From contig CAZIQY010000041.1 of the NCBI GenBank assembly GCA_964541605.1, positions 1 to 24,112 of the forward strand: a stretch of 24,112 nucleotides of DNA, given 5' to 3'. The notes below the pieces were generated by a model. It was not told the DNA's origin and searched no databases. It was given only the letters and a program-made list of their open reading frames with translations. Positions 1-8,519 of this stretch are shown piece after piece (the first letter of the stretch is position 1; each line of letters begins with the position of its first letter). The position numbers were made by a program, and so were the translations under genes. Origin of the DNA: CAZIQY01 sp964541605. Its GTDB lineage: Bacteria; Desulfobacterota; Syntrophia; Syntrophales; UBA2185.

Positions 1-195
1 CCGGGTGACCGGGAAAGCTTGGTAAACCCCATCCGGAGCAAGACCAAATAGGAGAACATCAAGAGCGGCCCGCTCGACGTTCTCGGGTAGTGTCGCTTGA
101 GGCAGCAGGCAACTGTTGTCCCAGAGGAATGATCATCGTCGTCTCACGGGTGACCGGGGGGCGGAACAGAACTCGGCTTACGGTCTGGTCTGACA
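1..195 (+). ncRNA. rnpB: RNase P RNA, 3' part (cut by window edge)
   Basis: This is the catalytic RNA of ribonuclease P, which trims the 5' leader of tRNA precursors. The sequence shows the landmark blocks of the bacterial type A molecule in the right order. Near position 23 is the 'taaaccccatccggagcaag' block followed by 'accaaatagg'. An 'agaggaatga' block lies near 131, and the closing 'acagaactcggcttacgg' block near 166. The 5' half, including the usual start of helix P1 and the 'gaggaaagtccgggc' region, lies outside the window, so the gene is partial only because of the edge. The 3' end is estimated from the position of the terminal block and may be off by a few bases. No clear poly-T terminator follows. 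Transcription reads toward the SpoIID-domain gene. Confidence 0.93.
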
Positions 196-264
196 TTATC
201 TTATATTAAAATGGATTCCCCTTTGCACGGGAATAACCTAAAGAATGAGGGTTAAAACCGTAAT

Positions 265-1881
265 ATGATGCACGCAAGGAAAATCCTCCAGAAAGTCTTC
301 CCCGATGGCCGAAAATTTTTTTTCGGCCATGCAGGTCTTGTAAAATATTTCATCACGGCCTTCATGCTTGTTCTTCTTTTTTGTTTTTCCCGAGAGGGTT
401 TCGCCCAGGATTTCAAAACATCCATGGATGAGGCGGACGCATACCTGAGAAACGGCCAGTATCTGGAAGCCGTGGGCGCCTATCAGGAGATTTCTGAACG
501 CGCTCCCGATCCGGACATGAAGGCGAAGGCAATCCTTAGAATCGGGGACATCTACAGTTATTTCTTGAACAATTACGACATGGCGCTGGAGAAATATGAC
601 GTCGTAAAGAAACAGTATGCCGGAAGTATGCACGCCGCAAACGCCTACTTCAATTCCGGAATGATCCTTTACGAAAGAAACCGGTGCGGTGAGGCGCTAA
701 AACAGTTTAGAATGTACATCGAAAAATATCCCCGTGGAGAAAGGCGCGAAACGGCGGAATTCATGGTCGAAACATGTTCCAGACCACCTACCGTAGCGGA
801 AGAGAAAAAAACAGTCTCCAAAATCCCGGTGGATGAAAACATCAGGGTACTGGTAATGACGGCTGTTCCCGAAATTCGGGTGGAAGGCACTTCCCTTCTC
901 GAAGTCAAAGACATCGGCGAAAAAAGTCTGCTGACCGGGGTTGAAACTGCCGTCATAGACGTTCATCACAGAACGGTGAGATTGAACGGCGACAGGATGG
1001 TCCATGAAAAACTGGTCATTGCTCCTGCCGAGGGCGGTATCCTGGTACTGAATGGATACCCGTACAGAGGAAAAATAAGAATCCAGAAAAATCCCAAAGG
1101 AGGTCTGGACATCATCAATATCCTGGGCGTGGAAGGTTATCTCTATGGCGTCGTTCCGAAAGAAATGTCTCCTCAATGGTTCCCCGAAGCATTGAAAGCG
1201 CAGGCTGTAGCAGCCAGAACATACGCCCTTTACCAGATGGACAAAAGCAAAAACCGCGACTTCGACGTTTTATCGACGACGGCGTCGCAGGTGTATGGCG
1301 GAATGTCGGTAGAAGCTGAGAAGGCCAGTCGGGCCGTCGATGAAACGAAGGGAGTGGTGATCCGTCACAACGGTCAACTGGCGCTCACCTATTTCCATTC
1401 AAACAGTGGCGGAATGACGGAAGATGCCCAGCGGGTATGGACAGCGGAAATTCCTTACCTGAAAGCGGTTCGTGACGACTTCAGTACAAAGGCTCCTGCA
1501 AATTCATGGAAAGTTTCCATGAGTTTTGACGATATTCAGAAAGCTCTGAACAAGAAGGGCGCCAACTTCGGTCCCGTCGAGAACATTGCTGCTGTTGATA
1601 TCAGTCCGTCAGGCAGGGTCATGAAAATCAAAATGTCTCACGGGGGCAGGGAAACAATTATGAACGGCAATGATTTCAGGCTCAAAATCGATCCTGTCCT
1701 GATCAAAAGTACCCTTTTCACCATAAATCAAAATGCGCGGGAGGTACGCTTCGAGGGCAGGGGGTATGGTCATGGTGTCGGCATGAGCCAGTGGGGCGCT
1801 TACGTCATGGCACGGGAAGGGCGTAGATACAGGGATATCCTGCGATATTATTATCAGGGCGTGGACGTCGCAACGCCTTAA
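265..1881 (+). CDS. Secreted SpoIID/LytB-domain protein with TPR-like N-terminal part
   Basis: This 538-residue protein is predicted to be exported and to act on peptidoglycan; SpoIID is a lytic transglycosylase that cuts glycan strands lacking stem peptides. A hydrophobic segment at residues 28-41, ending in an AQ cleavage-like site near 47-48, looks like a signal peptide. Residues 50-170 contain two or three TPR-like helical repeats, as in YbgF-type periplasmic proteins. The SpoIID domain spans about 190-535. It carries the diagnostic block around 292-320 (YGVVPKEM, then EALKAQAVAARTY) and the C-terminal GYGHGVGMSQWGA block at 500-512. Glu300 of KEM matches the position of the SpoIID catalytic glutamate. 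Non-sporulating Gram-negative bacteria have such proteins as wall amidase enhancers or transglycosylases. Two adjacent ATGs (265 and 268) are possible; the ribosome site is weak (gagg, 14 bases away). An 11-bp inverted repeat sits inside codons 14-22. Confidence 0.9.
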   Translation: MMHARKILQKVFPDGRKFFFGHAGLVKYFITAFMLVLLFCFSREGFAQDFKTSMDEADAYLRNGQYLEAVGAYQEISERAPDPDMKAKAILRIGDIYSYFLNNYDMALEKYDVVKKQYAGSMHAANAYFNSGMILYERNRCGEALKQFRMYIEKYPRGERRETAEFMVETCSRPPTVAEEKKTVSKIPVDENIRVLVMTAVPEIRVEGTSLLEVKDIGEKSLLTGVETAVIDVHHRTVRLNGDRMVHEKLVIAPAEGGILVLNGYPYRGKIRIQKNPKGGLDIINILGVEGYLYGVVPKEMSPQWFPEALKAQAVAARTYALYQMDKSKNRDFDVLSTTASQVYGGMSVEAEKASRAVDETKGVVIRHNGQLALTYFHSNSGGMTEDAQRVWTAEIPYLKAVRDDFSTKAPANSWKVSMSFDDIQKALNKKGANFGPVENIAAVDISPSGRVMKIKMSHGGRETIMNGNDFRLKIDPVLIKSTLFTINQNAREVRFEGRGYGHGVGMSQWGAYVMAREGRRYRDILRYYYQGVDVATP

Positions 1882-1934
1882 CGGGACACGCGGAAGCATC
1901 CTGATTCGGTGACCCCAACTCACTTTTTTCTGTT

Positions 1935-3644
1935 ATGATCCAGACTATGGCAGTAAAACCATCGTTCCTTCCTTTTGAGATACCCGAACTAAAATCCAGG
2001 AATATGAGAATAGGGAGAGAAGGCTTATTGAGGCGCTCTTTTTCTGTTGTTCCTGATGATTATTTCAGAGTTTATCAGAACGAGGATCTTCATCTAGAAG
2101 TCGAATTCCAGCATCAGGAAGACCACGCCAGGATTTTTCTTTATACGAATATCGACTGTCCGACAGATGAGTGGCAAGAACTGGAGTTCAGCCGCGAAGA
2201 AGGAGGAATTTACAGCCTGTCGTATAAGGTCAGACAATGCGGGAGATATGAATTCAAAATAAAATATACCCTTGATAACGGCAAAACCTGGTACTGGGAC
2301 CGGGTTCCTTTCAGCGAGGTGATTGTGGATCCGGAGGCTACGAAGGATATCAGGATGTATACCCTGATTCTGCCTATCTCAGGTGCCATTACGGATTGGA
2401 TAGAGATGCTTCCTCACATCGCCGGGCTTGGTTTTAATACGGTTCATCTTATGCCCCTTACCAGCCTTGATCTGTCTGAAAGCCCCTATTCCGCCCATGA
2501 TCTTTTTTCCATCGACAAAGCTTACAGCGGGAAAGAAGCGCATTCCGGTTTTGATCTCTTTGAACAGTTTGTTGAAAAAGCCGGTAAGCTGGGAATCCGG
2601 CTTTGCTTTGATCTGGTATTGAATCATATAGGGATCAGAAGCAAGATGGCGCGCATGTGCCCTGAGTGGATCATACCTGACAAGAGCGAGAAAGACGGAT
2701 TGAAACGAGCCGGATGCTGGCATATGAACTCATGGATAAAATGGGGGGACCTTGTAAAAATATATTATGATCATCCCCATCCTGAAATCCGCCGCGATAT
2801 CTGGGATTACATGAAAAAATATTCCCTGTTCTGGGCCTATTTCGCCCACCTTACGGGCGGCATGATCCGTCTCGACAACCTCCATTCAAGCAATGAAGAG
2901 TTTATTGCGAACCTGCTCGAAGATCTGCGCGGCGCCTATCCTGATCTGATGATCATGGCGGAGTTCTTTACAGATTCCAATACGGTTCTGAAAAAAGCGG
3001 CCGATTGGCAGATCAATCTATTTCTTGCTAATCAGTGGGAATACCCCTATGCCGGTGATCTTCGGAATTACCTTCGTTATATTCATGATATAGGTCGGAA
3101 GGTACGCTATTTCCTTCCCATCACCACTCATGATACAGGCGCGCCGGCCCAGCTTTTCGGCAAAGCGGAGGCCGCTGTGCCCCGTTATGCCGTAACAGCT
3201 CTCATGGGGACAGGGGAAACGGGCATTGTCCAGGGATCCGAATACGGCTATCCGGAGAAAATAGATTTTATAGGCAGAAAAGAAAAGTGTAAATTCCAGG
3301 AAAATCATTTCATCGCTGAAGGCATGAGAAATATCAACCGGGTACTTGCGGAATCATCCGTGTTTCATCAGGACGGAAACCTGGAATTTATTGACGGCGG
3401 TCACGGCGCGGTGCTGGGAGCCTTGCGGCGCCCCGTCAAGGGGAATGACACAGGCTATATGATATTTGCCAATTTCGATATTCATAACGGCTATAGCCTC
3501 CGGGTTGATCTTTCCTCTTTTATGATAACAAATACAATACAACTGGAGGATAGGATCAGCGGAGCCGACTTCGAAACACAGATTGATGATATCAAGATTG
3601 ATATAGAACCCTGCGGTTTCAGGATATTCAAGATAAGGCGGTGA
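1935..3644 (+). CDS. GH13 alpha-glucanotransferase resembling the transferase half of glycogen debranching enzyme
   Basis: This 569-residue protein has a beta-sandwich N-terminal domain (about 40-135) followed by an alpha-amylase-type barrel. All GH13 catalytic elements are visible: region I DLVLNH at 226-231, Arg312 and the nucleophile Asp314 in IRLDNLHSS, the acid/base Glu343 in MAEFFTDSN, and His399-Asp400 in the HDTG segment. The wording around the nucleophile and acid/base (RLDNxHS and AEfFTxS) is like that of the 4-alpha-glucanotransferase half of eukaryotic-type glycogen debranching enzymes rather than classical amylases. There is no C-terminal GH133 glucosidase half, so this would be the transferase module alone. 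No signal peptide is visible, which suggests cytoplasmic glycogen or maltodextrin handling. The start is uncertain: no good Shine-Dalgarno precedes 1935, and the ATG at 1947 is an alternative. The substrate is inferred. Confidence 0.82.
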   Translation: MIQTMAVKPSFLPFEIPELKSRNMRIGREGLLRRSFSVVPDDYFRVYQNEDLHLEVEFQHQEDHARIFLYTNIDCPTDEWQELEFSREEGGIYSLSYKVRQCGRYEFKIKYTLDNGKTWYWDRVPFSEVIVDPEATKDIRMYTLILPISGAITDWIEMLPHIAGLGFNTVHLMPLTSLDLSESPYSAHDLFSIDKAYSGKEAHSGFDLFEQFVEKAGKLGIRLCFDLVLNHIGIRSKMARMCPEWIIPDKSEKDGLKRAGCWHMNSWIKWGDLVKIYYDHPHPEIRRDIWDYMKKYSLFWAYFAHLTGGMIRLDNLHSSNEEFIANLLEDLRGAYPDLMIMAEFFTDSNTVLKKAADWQINLFLANQWEYPYAGDLRNYLRYIHDIGRKVRYFLPITTHDTGAPAQLFGKAEAAVPRYAVTALMGTGETGIVQGSEYGYPEKIDFIGRKEKCKFQENHFIAEGMRNINRVLAESSVFHQDGNLEFIDGGHGAVLGALRRPVKGNDTGYMIFANFDIHNGYSLRVDLSSFMITNTIQLEDRISGADFETQIDDIKIDIEPCGFRIFKIRR

Positions 3645-3658
3645 GCTTGATGGATGAA

Positions 3659-3700
3659 GATGTTAAGGGTTCAGGTCTTGAGACCTGAACCCTTAACATC
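3659..3700. repeat. Perfect 42-nt palindrome between convergent genes
   Basis: Arms of 20 bases (3659-3678 and 3681-3700) are exact reverse complements around a 2-base centre. The element starts 15 bases after the GH13 stop codon and ends next to the helicase stop codon at 3701, so it fills the gap between two convergent genes. Its transcript would fold into a very stable hairpin in either direction. No run of T follows on either strand, so it is not a textbook intrinsic terminator. It could still stop transcription from both sides or protect both 3' ends. Confidence 0.9.
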
Positions 3701-5032
3701 TTAACGACAGGAGCGCTTTTTTCTGTTTCTCAGGGTAAAAGAGGTTTTTAGTGCAGGCGAGGAAGCGGATGACCGTTGCATCATGGGTTGTCCCTGGGCT
3801 GTCATAAAACTCTTTCGTTTCGCAGGTTGTTGCCGCGGGCGGTTGTGTCCGCCGTCATTCCCCGCGGGCGCCGGGACGGCGTAGTTGAAGTCCAGCAGCG
3901 TCCTCTTTTCGATCTGTTCACCGAGCGCCTTCTCGATGGTCCAGACGAAGGCCCTTTCTTTGAGTGTCACAAAAGTAAATGCGTCCCCGGTCTTTAGAGC
4001 ACGGCCTGTGCGGCCGATGCGATGTGTATAAGCGTCGACAGTGTCGGGCATGTCGTAATTGATCACGTGCGATATGCCGGAAACATCGATGCCCCGGGCG
4101 GCAATGTCCGTGGCCACCAGAATCTGGTACTTGCCGTTGCGGTAACCGCTAAGCACTGCCTGGCGCTTGGTCTGTGGCAGATCCCCCTGCAGGGACGCCG
4201 CTACAAAACCGGCCTTTGCTATCTGTTCCGCCAGGCGGGTCGCACGGCCCTTGGTGCGCGTAAAAACGAGCACTGACTCCGTATCCGTGCCTTCCAGAAG
4301 CCTCATCAAAAGAGCTGTTTTGAGGTGCTGTTCGACGGGATAGATGGCATGTGAGACCGTGGATACGGGAGTGGTATTGCCGATCTGGATGTTGACCGGA
4401 TTGCGCAGGATTTCCTGGACAAGGCTTCGGATGTCATCGGGCATGGTGGCGGAAAACAGAAGCGTCTGACGCTTGGCCGGAAGCCGCTTGATGATCTTTC
4501 TGATATCCGGCAAAAACCCCATGTCGAACATGCGGTCCGCCTCGTCAAGGACGAGGATTTCGATGTGAGATATATCAATCTCGCCATGGTCCATCAGATC
4601 GAGAAGCCTTCCCGGGCAGGCCACGATGATTTCGGCGCCATGACGGAGCTTCGTGATCTGGGGATTTTTATTCACACCGCCATAAACGGTGACGCTCTTC
4701 AGCTTCGTCCGCCGACCCAGCTGAGAAATGGCTTCATGTGTCTGTTCCGCCAGTTCCCGTGTCGGAGAGATGATCAGCGCCCGGGCAAGCTTTCGCGGCC
4801 TATCCATCAGTCGCTGCAAAATGGGCAGCACAAACGCCGCCGTTTTTCCTGTACCGGTATGGGCCAGCCCCATTACGTCCCGGCCGTCGAGAATAGACGG
4901 GATACAGCGGGTTTGAATCGGCGTGGGCTCCGTGTAGCCTGATACTTCGATACCCGATTCGATTTGGGGGTATAAATTAAATGTTTTAAAATTCGTTGAT
5001 AATTCACCAGTTGTTGCTTTTGTTTTTTGCAT
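3701..5032 (-). CDS. DEAD-box ATP-dependent RNA helicase, RhlE type
   Basis: This 443-residue RNA helicase unwinds short RNA duplexes, usually in ribosome assembly, mRNA decay or cold adaptation. All family motifs are visible: a Q motif around 18-40 ending TPIQ, motif I AHTGTGKT at 57-64, PTRELA near 90, DEAD at 163-166 within VLDEADRMFDMGF, SAT at 194-196, FTRTK, ATDIAARGID and HRIGRTGR. The MFDMGFLPDI stretch and a short, basic, low-complexity tail fit the RhlE/DeaD branch. The frame stays open upstream to 5155, but that stretch contains a hairpin with a T run (5115-5151). I therefore take the ATG at 5032, preceded by AAGGA about ten bases away; the ATG at 5041 is the close alternative. The gene is separated from ppdK by about 430 bases and is probably transcribed alone. 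It converges with the GH13 gene. Confidence 0.93.
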   Translation of the reverse strand: MQKTKATTGELSTNFKTFNLYPQIESGIEVSGYTEPTPIQTRCIPSILDGRDVMGLAHTGTGKTAAFVLPILQRLMDRPRKLARALIISPTRELAEQTHEAISQLGRRTKLKSVTVYGGVNKNPQITKLRHGAEIIVACPGRLLDLMDHGEIDISHIEILVLDEADRMFDMGFLPDIRKIIKRLPAKRQTLLFSATMPDDIRSLVQEILRNPVNIQIGNTTPVSTVSHAIYPVEQHLKTALLMRLLEGTDTESVLVFTRTKGRATRLAEQIAKAGFVAASLQGDLPQTKRQAVLSGYRNGKYQILVATDIAARGIDVSGISHVINYDMPDTVDAYTHRIGRTGRALKTGDAFTFVTLKERAFVWTIEKALGEQIEKRTLLDFNYAVPAPAGNDGGHNRPRQQPAKRKSFMTAQGQPMMQRSSASSPALKTSFTLRNRKKRSCR

Positions 5033-5114
5033 GTACTCCATTTCCTTTTTTCTATTGAACGTCTTGTATTGACGTTGATTTACCGGTTTTCTTCTTCGCT
5101 TACCGAAGAGGCAT

Positions 5115-5151
5115 AAAAAATCCCCAGAAGCCTCTTTTACAGGCTCTGGGG
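5115..5151 (-). terminator. Terminator-like hairpin in the helicase leader (possible attenuator)
   Basis: Read on the minus strand, CCCCAGAGCCT (5151-5141) pairs with AGGCTTCTGGGG (5133-5122, one bulged base) and is followed at once by ATTTTTT. This is a regular intrinsic terminator shape. It lies about 85 bases before the preferred helicase start at 5032 and downstream of the ppdK terminator. It can therefore only end transcripts entering or starting in this leader. It could be an attenuator or a read-through guard. No short leader peptide is obvious. Confidence 0.65.
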
Positions 5152-5155
5152 ACAT

Positions 5156-5388
5156 TGTGGACCAAAACCGGTTCTAAAACTGAACCTCTTATACGCTTCC
5201 AAAACGATCATGTCAAGGATTATATATAGGAATAATGGTAAGCGGAAATAAGCTTAAGAAATCTGAGAAGGAAAAATTACCGCGGAAATGGTTATAAAAT
5301 GCCTACAGGCGGCTGGCCGCCGGCAGGTGAGTCATTGTTATACGATTTGAATATGCGACACGCTTGAGTATCTTTCTGATCAGAAGTC
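5156..5388. other. Non-coding gap between ppdK and the helicase leader
   Basis: No convincing gene is present. The helicase promoter should lie here on the minus strand, but I could not fix -35 and -10 boxes. A small GC-rich palindrome (ggcggc-tg-gccgcc near 5307-5320), flanked by loosely matching cctaca and ggcagg, looks like a REP-type fragment. Confidence 0.5.
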
Positions 5389-5432
5389 AAAATAAAAGGG
5401 CGGCAACGGAAATGATATTCTCGTTGCCGCCC
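5389..5432 (-). terminator. Intrinsic terminator of ppdK
   Basis: A perfect 11-bp stem GGGCGGCAACG/CGTTGCCGCCC (5398-5408 with 5422-5432) surrounds a 13-base loop. On the minus strand it is followed by TTTTATTTT. It lies about 30 bases after the ppdK stop codon, as expected of a rho-independent terminator. On the plus strand a T run also follows after CCGGA (about 5435-5441), so it may act in both directions. Confidence 0.9.
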
Positions 5433-5462
5433 GGATTTTTTGACGATCCCGTGTGAAAGGAT

Positions 5463-8171
5463 TTACTTGTTTAGCAAAGCGGCGTGGGCCGCTGCCAGGC
5501 GGGCAATGGGTACGCGGAATGGCGAGCAGGAGACGTAGTCCATGCCGACGCGATGGCACAGATCGATGGATCTTGGATCGCCGCCGTGTTCGCCGCAGAT
5601 GCCGACCTTCAGTTTTGGTCGCGTTGATCGACCCTTTCGTGTTCCCATTTCGACCAGCTGGCCGACTCCGCTTTCGTCCAGGCTCTGGAACGGATCTTCG
5701 GGAAAGATTTTCTGTTCCAGGTAAATGGGCAGAAACCCTCCGATGTCATCCCGTGAAATACCAAACGTGGTCTGGGTCAGGTCGTTCGTCCCGAAGGAGA
5801 AGAACTCGGCAGTCTTTGCTATTTCGTCGGCCGTCAGCGCCGCACGCGGGATTTCGATCATCGTCCCGACAAGATAATCGAACGTGATCCCCTTCTCTTT
5901 CATCACCTCGTCAGCCATGCGGCGAATAATAGCTTCCTGGTGGTTGAACTCCGCGGCGGTCCCTATCAGGGGCACCATGACTTCCGGGTAAACCTTGACG
6001 CCCTTCTTGGTCAGCTCCGCAGCGGCCTCGAAGATAGCCCGGGCCTGCATCTCCGTCAGTTCCGGATAGGCGATGCCCAGACGGCATCCCCGGTGGCCCA
6101 GCATCGGGTTGAGTTCATGGAGAGACTCGATCCGGGATTTCAGCTTTTCAACGGAGATAGCAAGTTGTTCGGCCAGCTCTTCCGTCTGCTGCCCGTCAAG
6201 GGTCACAAATTCATGCAACGGGGGATCGAGGAGGCGGATGGTCACGGGCAGGTCATGCATGGCCTCAAGGATGCCGGTAAAATCCTCTCTCTGGAACGGC
6301 AGGAGTTTCATGATGGCTTTGCGCCGGTCCGCTTCGTTCTCGGCAATAATCATCTCCCGCATGGCCATGATGCGCTCCGGTCCGAAGAACATATGTTCCG
6401 TCCGTGTGAGGCCGATGCCCTCCGCACCAAAGGCTCTTGCCTGAGCGGCATCCTGCGGCCGGTCGGCATTCGTCCGGACGCCGAGCCTGCGGAGTTTGTC
6501 TGCCCATTCCATAAGCTGCATGTATTCTTTGTTGGTCTCCAGGTCGGGCCTGACCGTCGGAATCTTGCCTTCATAAACGCGGCCGACCGTGCCGTTCAAC
6601 GAGATCCAGTCCCCCTCTTTGATGACGCGGCCGTTGACATTCATCAGTTTCTTATGCGTCTCGATTGCCAGAGCGGAGCAACCCACGATACAGCATTTTC
6701 CCCATCCACGGGCAACCAGCGCCGCGTGGCTGGTCATGCCGCCTTTGGCTGTCAGGATTGCCTCGGCGATATGCATTCCATGAACATCTTCAGGGGATGT
6801 TTCACTCCGCACGAGGATAACTTTTTTGCCTTTTTTTGCCCATGCTTCTGCGTCGTCTGCTGTAAAGACGACCTGGCCGGTCGCACCACCCGGCCCCGCC
6901 GGCAAGCCTTTCGCAATGACGGGGGCCTTGAGTTCCGCGGCGGGATCGAGCATGTCATGAAGGAGTTCGTCAAGTTGCGCCGGGCGTACGCGCAGGACAG
7001 CGGTGGCTTCGTCGATGAGACCTTCTCTGGCCATTTCGACGGCCATTTTTACGGCGGCGGTGCCGTTCCGTTTACCGACCCGGGTCTGCAGCATCCAGAG
7101 GCGGTCCTCCTGGATGGTGAACTCAATATCCTGCATGTCTTTATAGTGCGTTTCCAGTCTGTTGCGGATATCCGCCAGTTCCTTGTACAAGCTTGACATG
7201 GATTCTTCGAGGCTCGTCAGGTGCTTCGTATCCTCCGTCTTGTTCTTTATGTTGAGGGGATTCGGTGTCCGGATGCCTGCCACGACGTCTTCCCCTTGGG
7301 CATTGACCAGCCATTCGCCGTAAAAGATGTCTTCGCCCGTTGCGGGGTTTCTTGTAAAGGCCACACCGGTTGCGCTATGATCTCCCATGTTTCCGAAGAC
7401 CATGGACTGAACATTTACGGCCGTTCCCCAGTCATCAGGAATGCCCTCGATACGCCGGTAGGCAATGGCGCGCTTGCCGACCCAGCTTCGGAATACGGCG
7501 CCGATTCCTCCCCAGAGTTGCTCGTAAGGATCATCGGGGAATTCCTTTCCAAGGATTTCTTTGATTTTTACTTTGAAAGCATCCGTCAGCGTTTTCAGGT
7601 CTCCCGCAGTGAGCTCCGTATCCTGAACAACACCACGAGCCGCCTTCATTTTTTCCATCTCATGCTCGAGCTGAACCCGGATGCCTTTTCCCTCATCGGG
7701 TTCAAGACCGGCCGCTTTTTCCATAACCACATCGGAGTACATCATGATCAGGCGACGATAGGCATCATAGACAAATCGTTCGTTGCCCGTTTTTAAGATA
7801 AGTCCCTTGATGGTCTTTTCGGTGAGGCCGACGTTCAGAACGGTTTCCATCATGCCCGGCATGGAGGAACGCGCCCCGGAACGCACCGATACCAGCAGTG
7901 GATTTTCGGGGTCTCCGAATCCGGCGTTCATGATGGCTTCCACTTTTGCCAGAGCTTTTGCCACTTCCGCTTCGAGTTCCGGCGGGTAGGACTTGTTGTT
8001 TTTATAGTAATAATTGCATACTTCCGTGGTGATGGTAAAACCCGGAGGAACAGGAATCCCGAGGCTCGCCATTTCAGCCAGATTGGCTCCCTTTCCACCC
8101 AACAGTGTTTTCATGTCGGCCCTGCCGTCCGCCTTGCCTGCGCCAAACTCATAAACGTATTTATTAGACAT
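5463..8171 (-). CDS. ppdK: Pyruvate, phosphate dikinase
   Basis: This 902-residue enzyme interconverts pyruvate, ATP and phosphate with phosphoenolpyruvate, AMP and pyrophosphate. In anaerobes it works for PEP synthesis or as a pyrophosphate-using glycolytic step. The full family layout is present. The N-terminal ATP-grasp domain opens with LLGGKGANLAEM near 23-34 and has SVRSGARSSMPGMM near 95-108. The phosphohistidine domain holds GGMTSHAALVARGWG with the carrier His482. The C-terminal TIM barrel has LLDPPLHEF, RGCRLGI, and near the end CGEHGGDP with the catalytic Cys. The CGEHGGDP form and the length separate it from PEP synthase. AGGAGG lies six bases before the ATG at 8171. The gene is monocistronic: atpE upstream has its own terminator, and a strong terminator follows. 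No separate regulatory protein (PDRP) gene is seen nearby. Confidence 0.98.
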   Translation of the reverse strand: MSNKYVYEFGAGKADGRADMKTLLGGKGANLAEMASLGIPVPPGFTITTEVCNYYYKNNKSYPPELEAEVAKALAKVEAIMNAGFGDPENPLLVSVRSGARSSMPGMMETVLNVGLTEKTIKGLILKTGNERFVYDAYRRLIMMYSDVVMEKAAGLEPDEGKGIRVQLEHEMEKMKAARGVVQDTELTAGDLKTLTDAFKVKIKEILGKEFPDDPYEQLWGGIGAVFRSWVGKRAIAYRRIEGIPDDWGTAVNVQSMVFGNMGDHSATGVAFTRNPATGEDIFYGEWLVNAQGEDVVAGIRTPNPLNIKNKTEDTKHLTSLEESMSSLYKELADIRNRLETHYKDMQDIEFTIQEDRLWMLQTRVGKRNGTAAVKMAVEMAREGLIDEATAVLRVRPAQLDELLHDMLDPAAELKAPVIAKGLPAGPGGATGQVVFTADDAEAWAKKGKKVILVRSETSPEDVHGMHIAEAILTAKGGMTSHAALVARGWGKCCIVGCSALAIETHKKLMNVNGRVIKEGDWISLNGTVGRVYEGKIPTVRPDLETNKEYMQLMEWADKLRRLGVRTNADRPQDAAQARAFGAEGIGLTRTEHMFFGPERIMAMREMIIAENEADRRKAIMKLLPFQREDFTGILEAMHDLPVTIRLLDPPLHEFVTLDGQQTEELAEQLAISVEKLKSRIESLHELNPMLGHRGCRLGIAYPELTEMQARAIFEAAAELTKKGVKVYPEVMVPLIGTAAEFNHQEAIIRRMADEVMKEKGITFDYLVGTMIEIPRAALTADEIAKTAEFFSFGTNDLTQTTFGISRDDIGGFLPIYLEQKIFPEDPFQSLDESGVGQLVEMGTRKGRSTRPKLKVGICGEHGGDPRSIDLCHRVGMDYVSCSPFRVPIARLAAAHAALLNK

Positions 8172-8456
8172 TCATCCCTCCTGTGAACTTTTGTCTAAGA
8201 CATCATCTACAATTCCGAACAATCCGGCATAACACATATGAATCAAAAGATTTTTACTTGTGGAAATGTTACGCGACGAAAAAGATTTCAGGCCATGAAT
8301 TTTCTACCAGTTTTGCATTTTCAAGTCAAATGGAAATATCCGTTTTGCAGATGAGAATTTTCAGGGGAAAAGACACCGTATTGACGGGAAAAAGTTGTGA
8401 ATTCCGTTGCTGTGATGTCGGTAGTGAAAGAAAAAAAAGTGATGATGGTTAGAAAT
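8172..8456. other. Non-coding gap upstream of ppdK
   Basis: About 285 bases between the ppdK start and the atpE terminator. The open frames here lack a ribosome site and family resemblance, so I call no gene. The ppdK promoter must lie here on the minus strand. I see no clear sigma-70 or sigma-54 boxes. The stretch is AT-rich compared with the flanking genes. Confidence 0.5.
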
Positions 8457-8457
8457 G

Positions 8458-8489
8458 AAAAAAAAGCCGGAAGCGTTACTTCCGGCTTT
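8458..8489 (-). terminator. Intrinsic terminator of atpE
   Basis: An 11-bp stem AAAGCCGGAAG/CTTCCGGCTTT (8463-8473 with 8479-8489) has a 5-base loop. On the minus strand it runs straight into a stretch of eight T. It lies about 30 bases after the atpE stop codon. Together with the empty region upstream it makes atpE a one-gene transcript. Confidence 0.9.
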
Positions 8490-8519
8490 GACATTCTTGA
8501 TGACTTTCTTTCCGGTAAA

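Noticed and set aside
215..234. ATTCCC/GGGAAT short stem after rnpB as a terminator
   Set aside because: Only six base pairs with an eight-base loop and no T run after it.
5940..7196. Long plus-strand open frame opposite ppdK (over 400 codons)
   Set aside because: It is antisense to a complete, motif-rich ppdK, has no ribosome site and its translation looks like no family. It is a by-product of GC-rich codon use.
8183..8452. Plus-strand frame of 89 codons between ppdK and atpE
   Set aside because: No ribosome site, no recognisable features, in an AT-rich promoter region and running into the atpE terminator.
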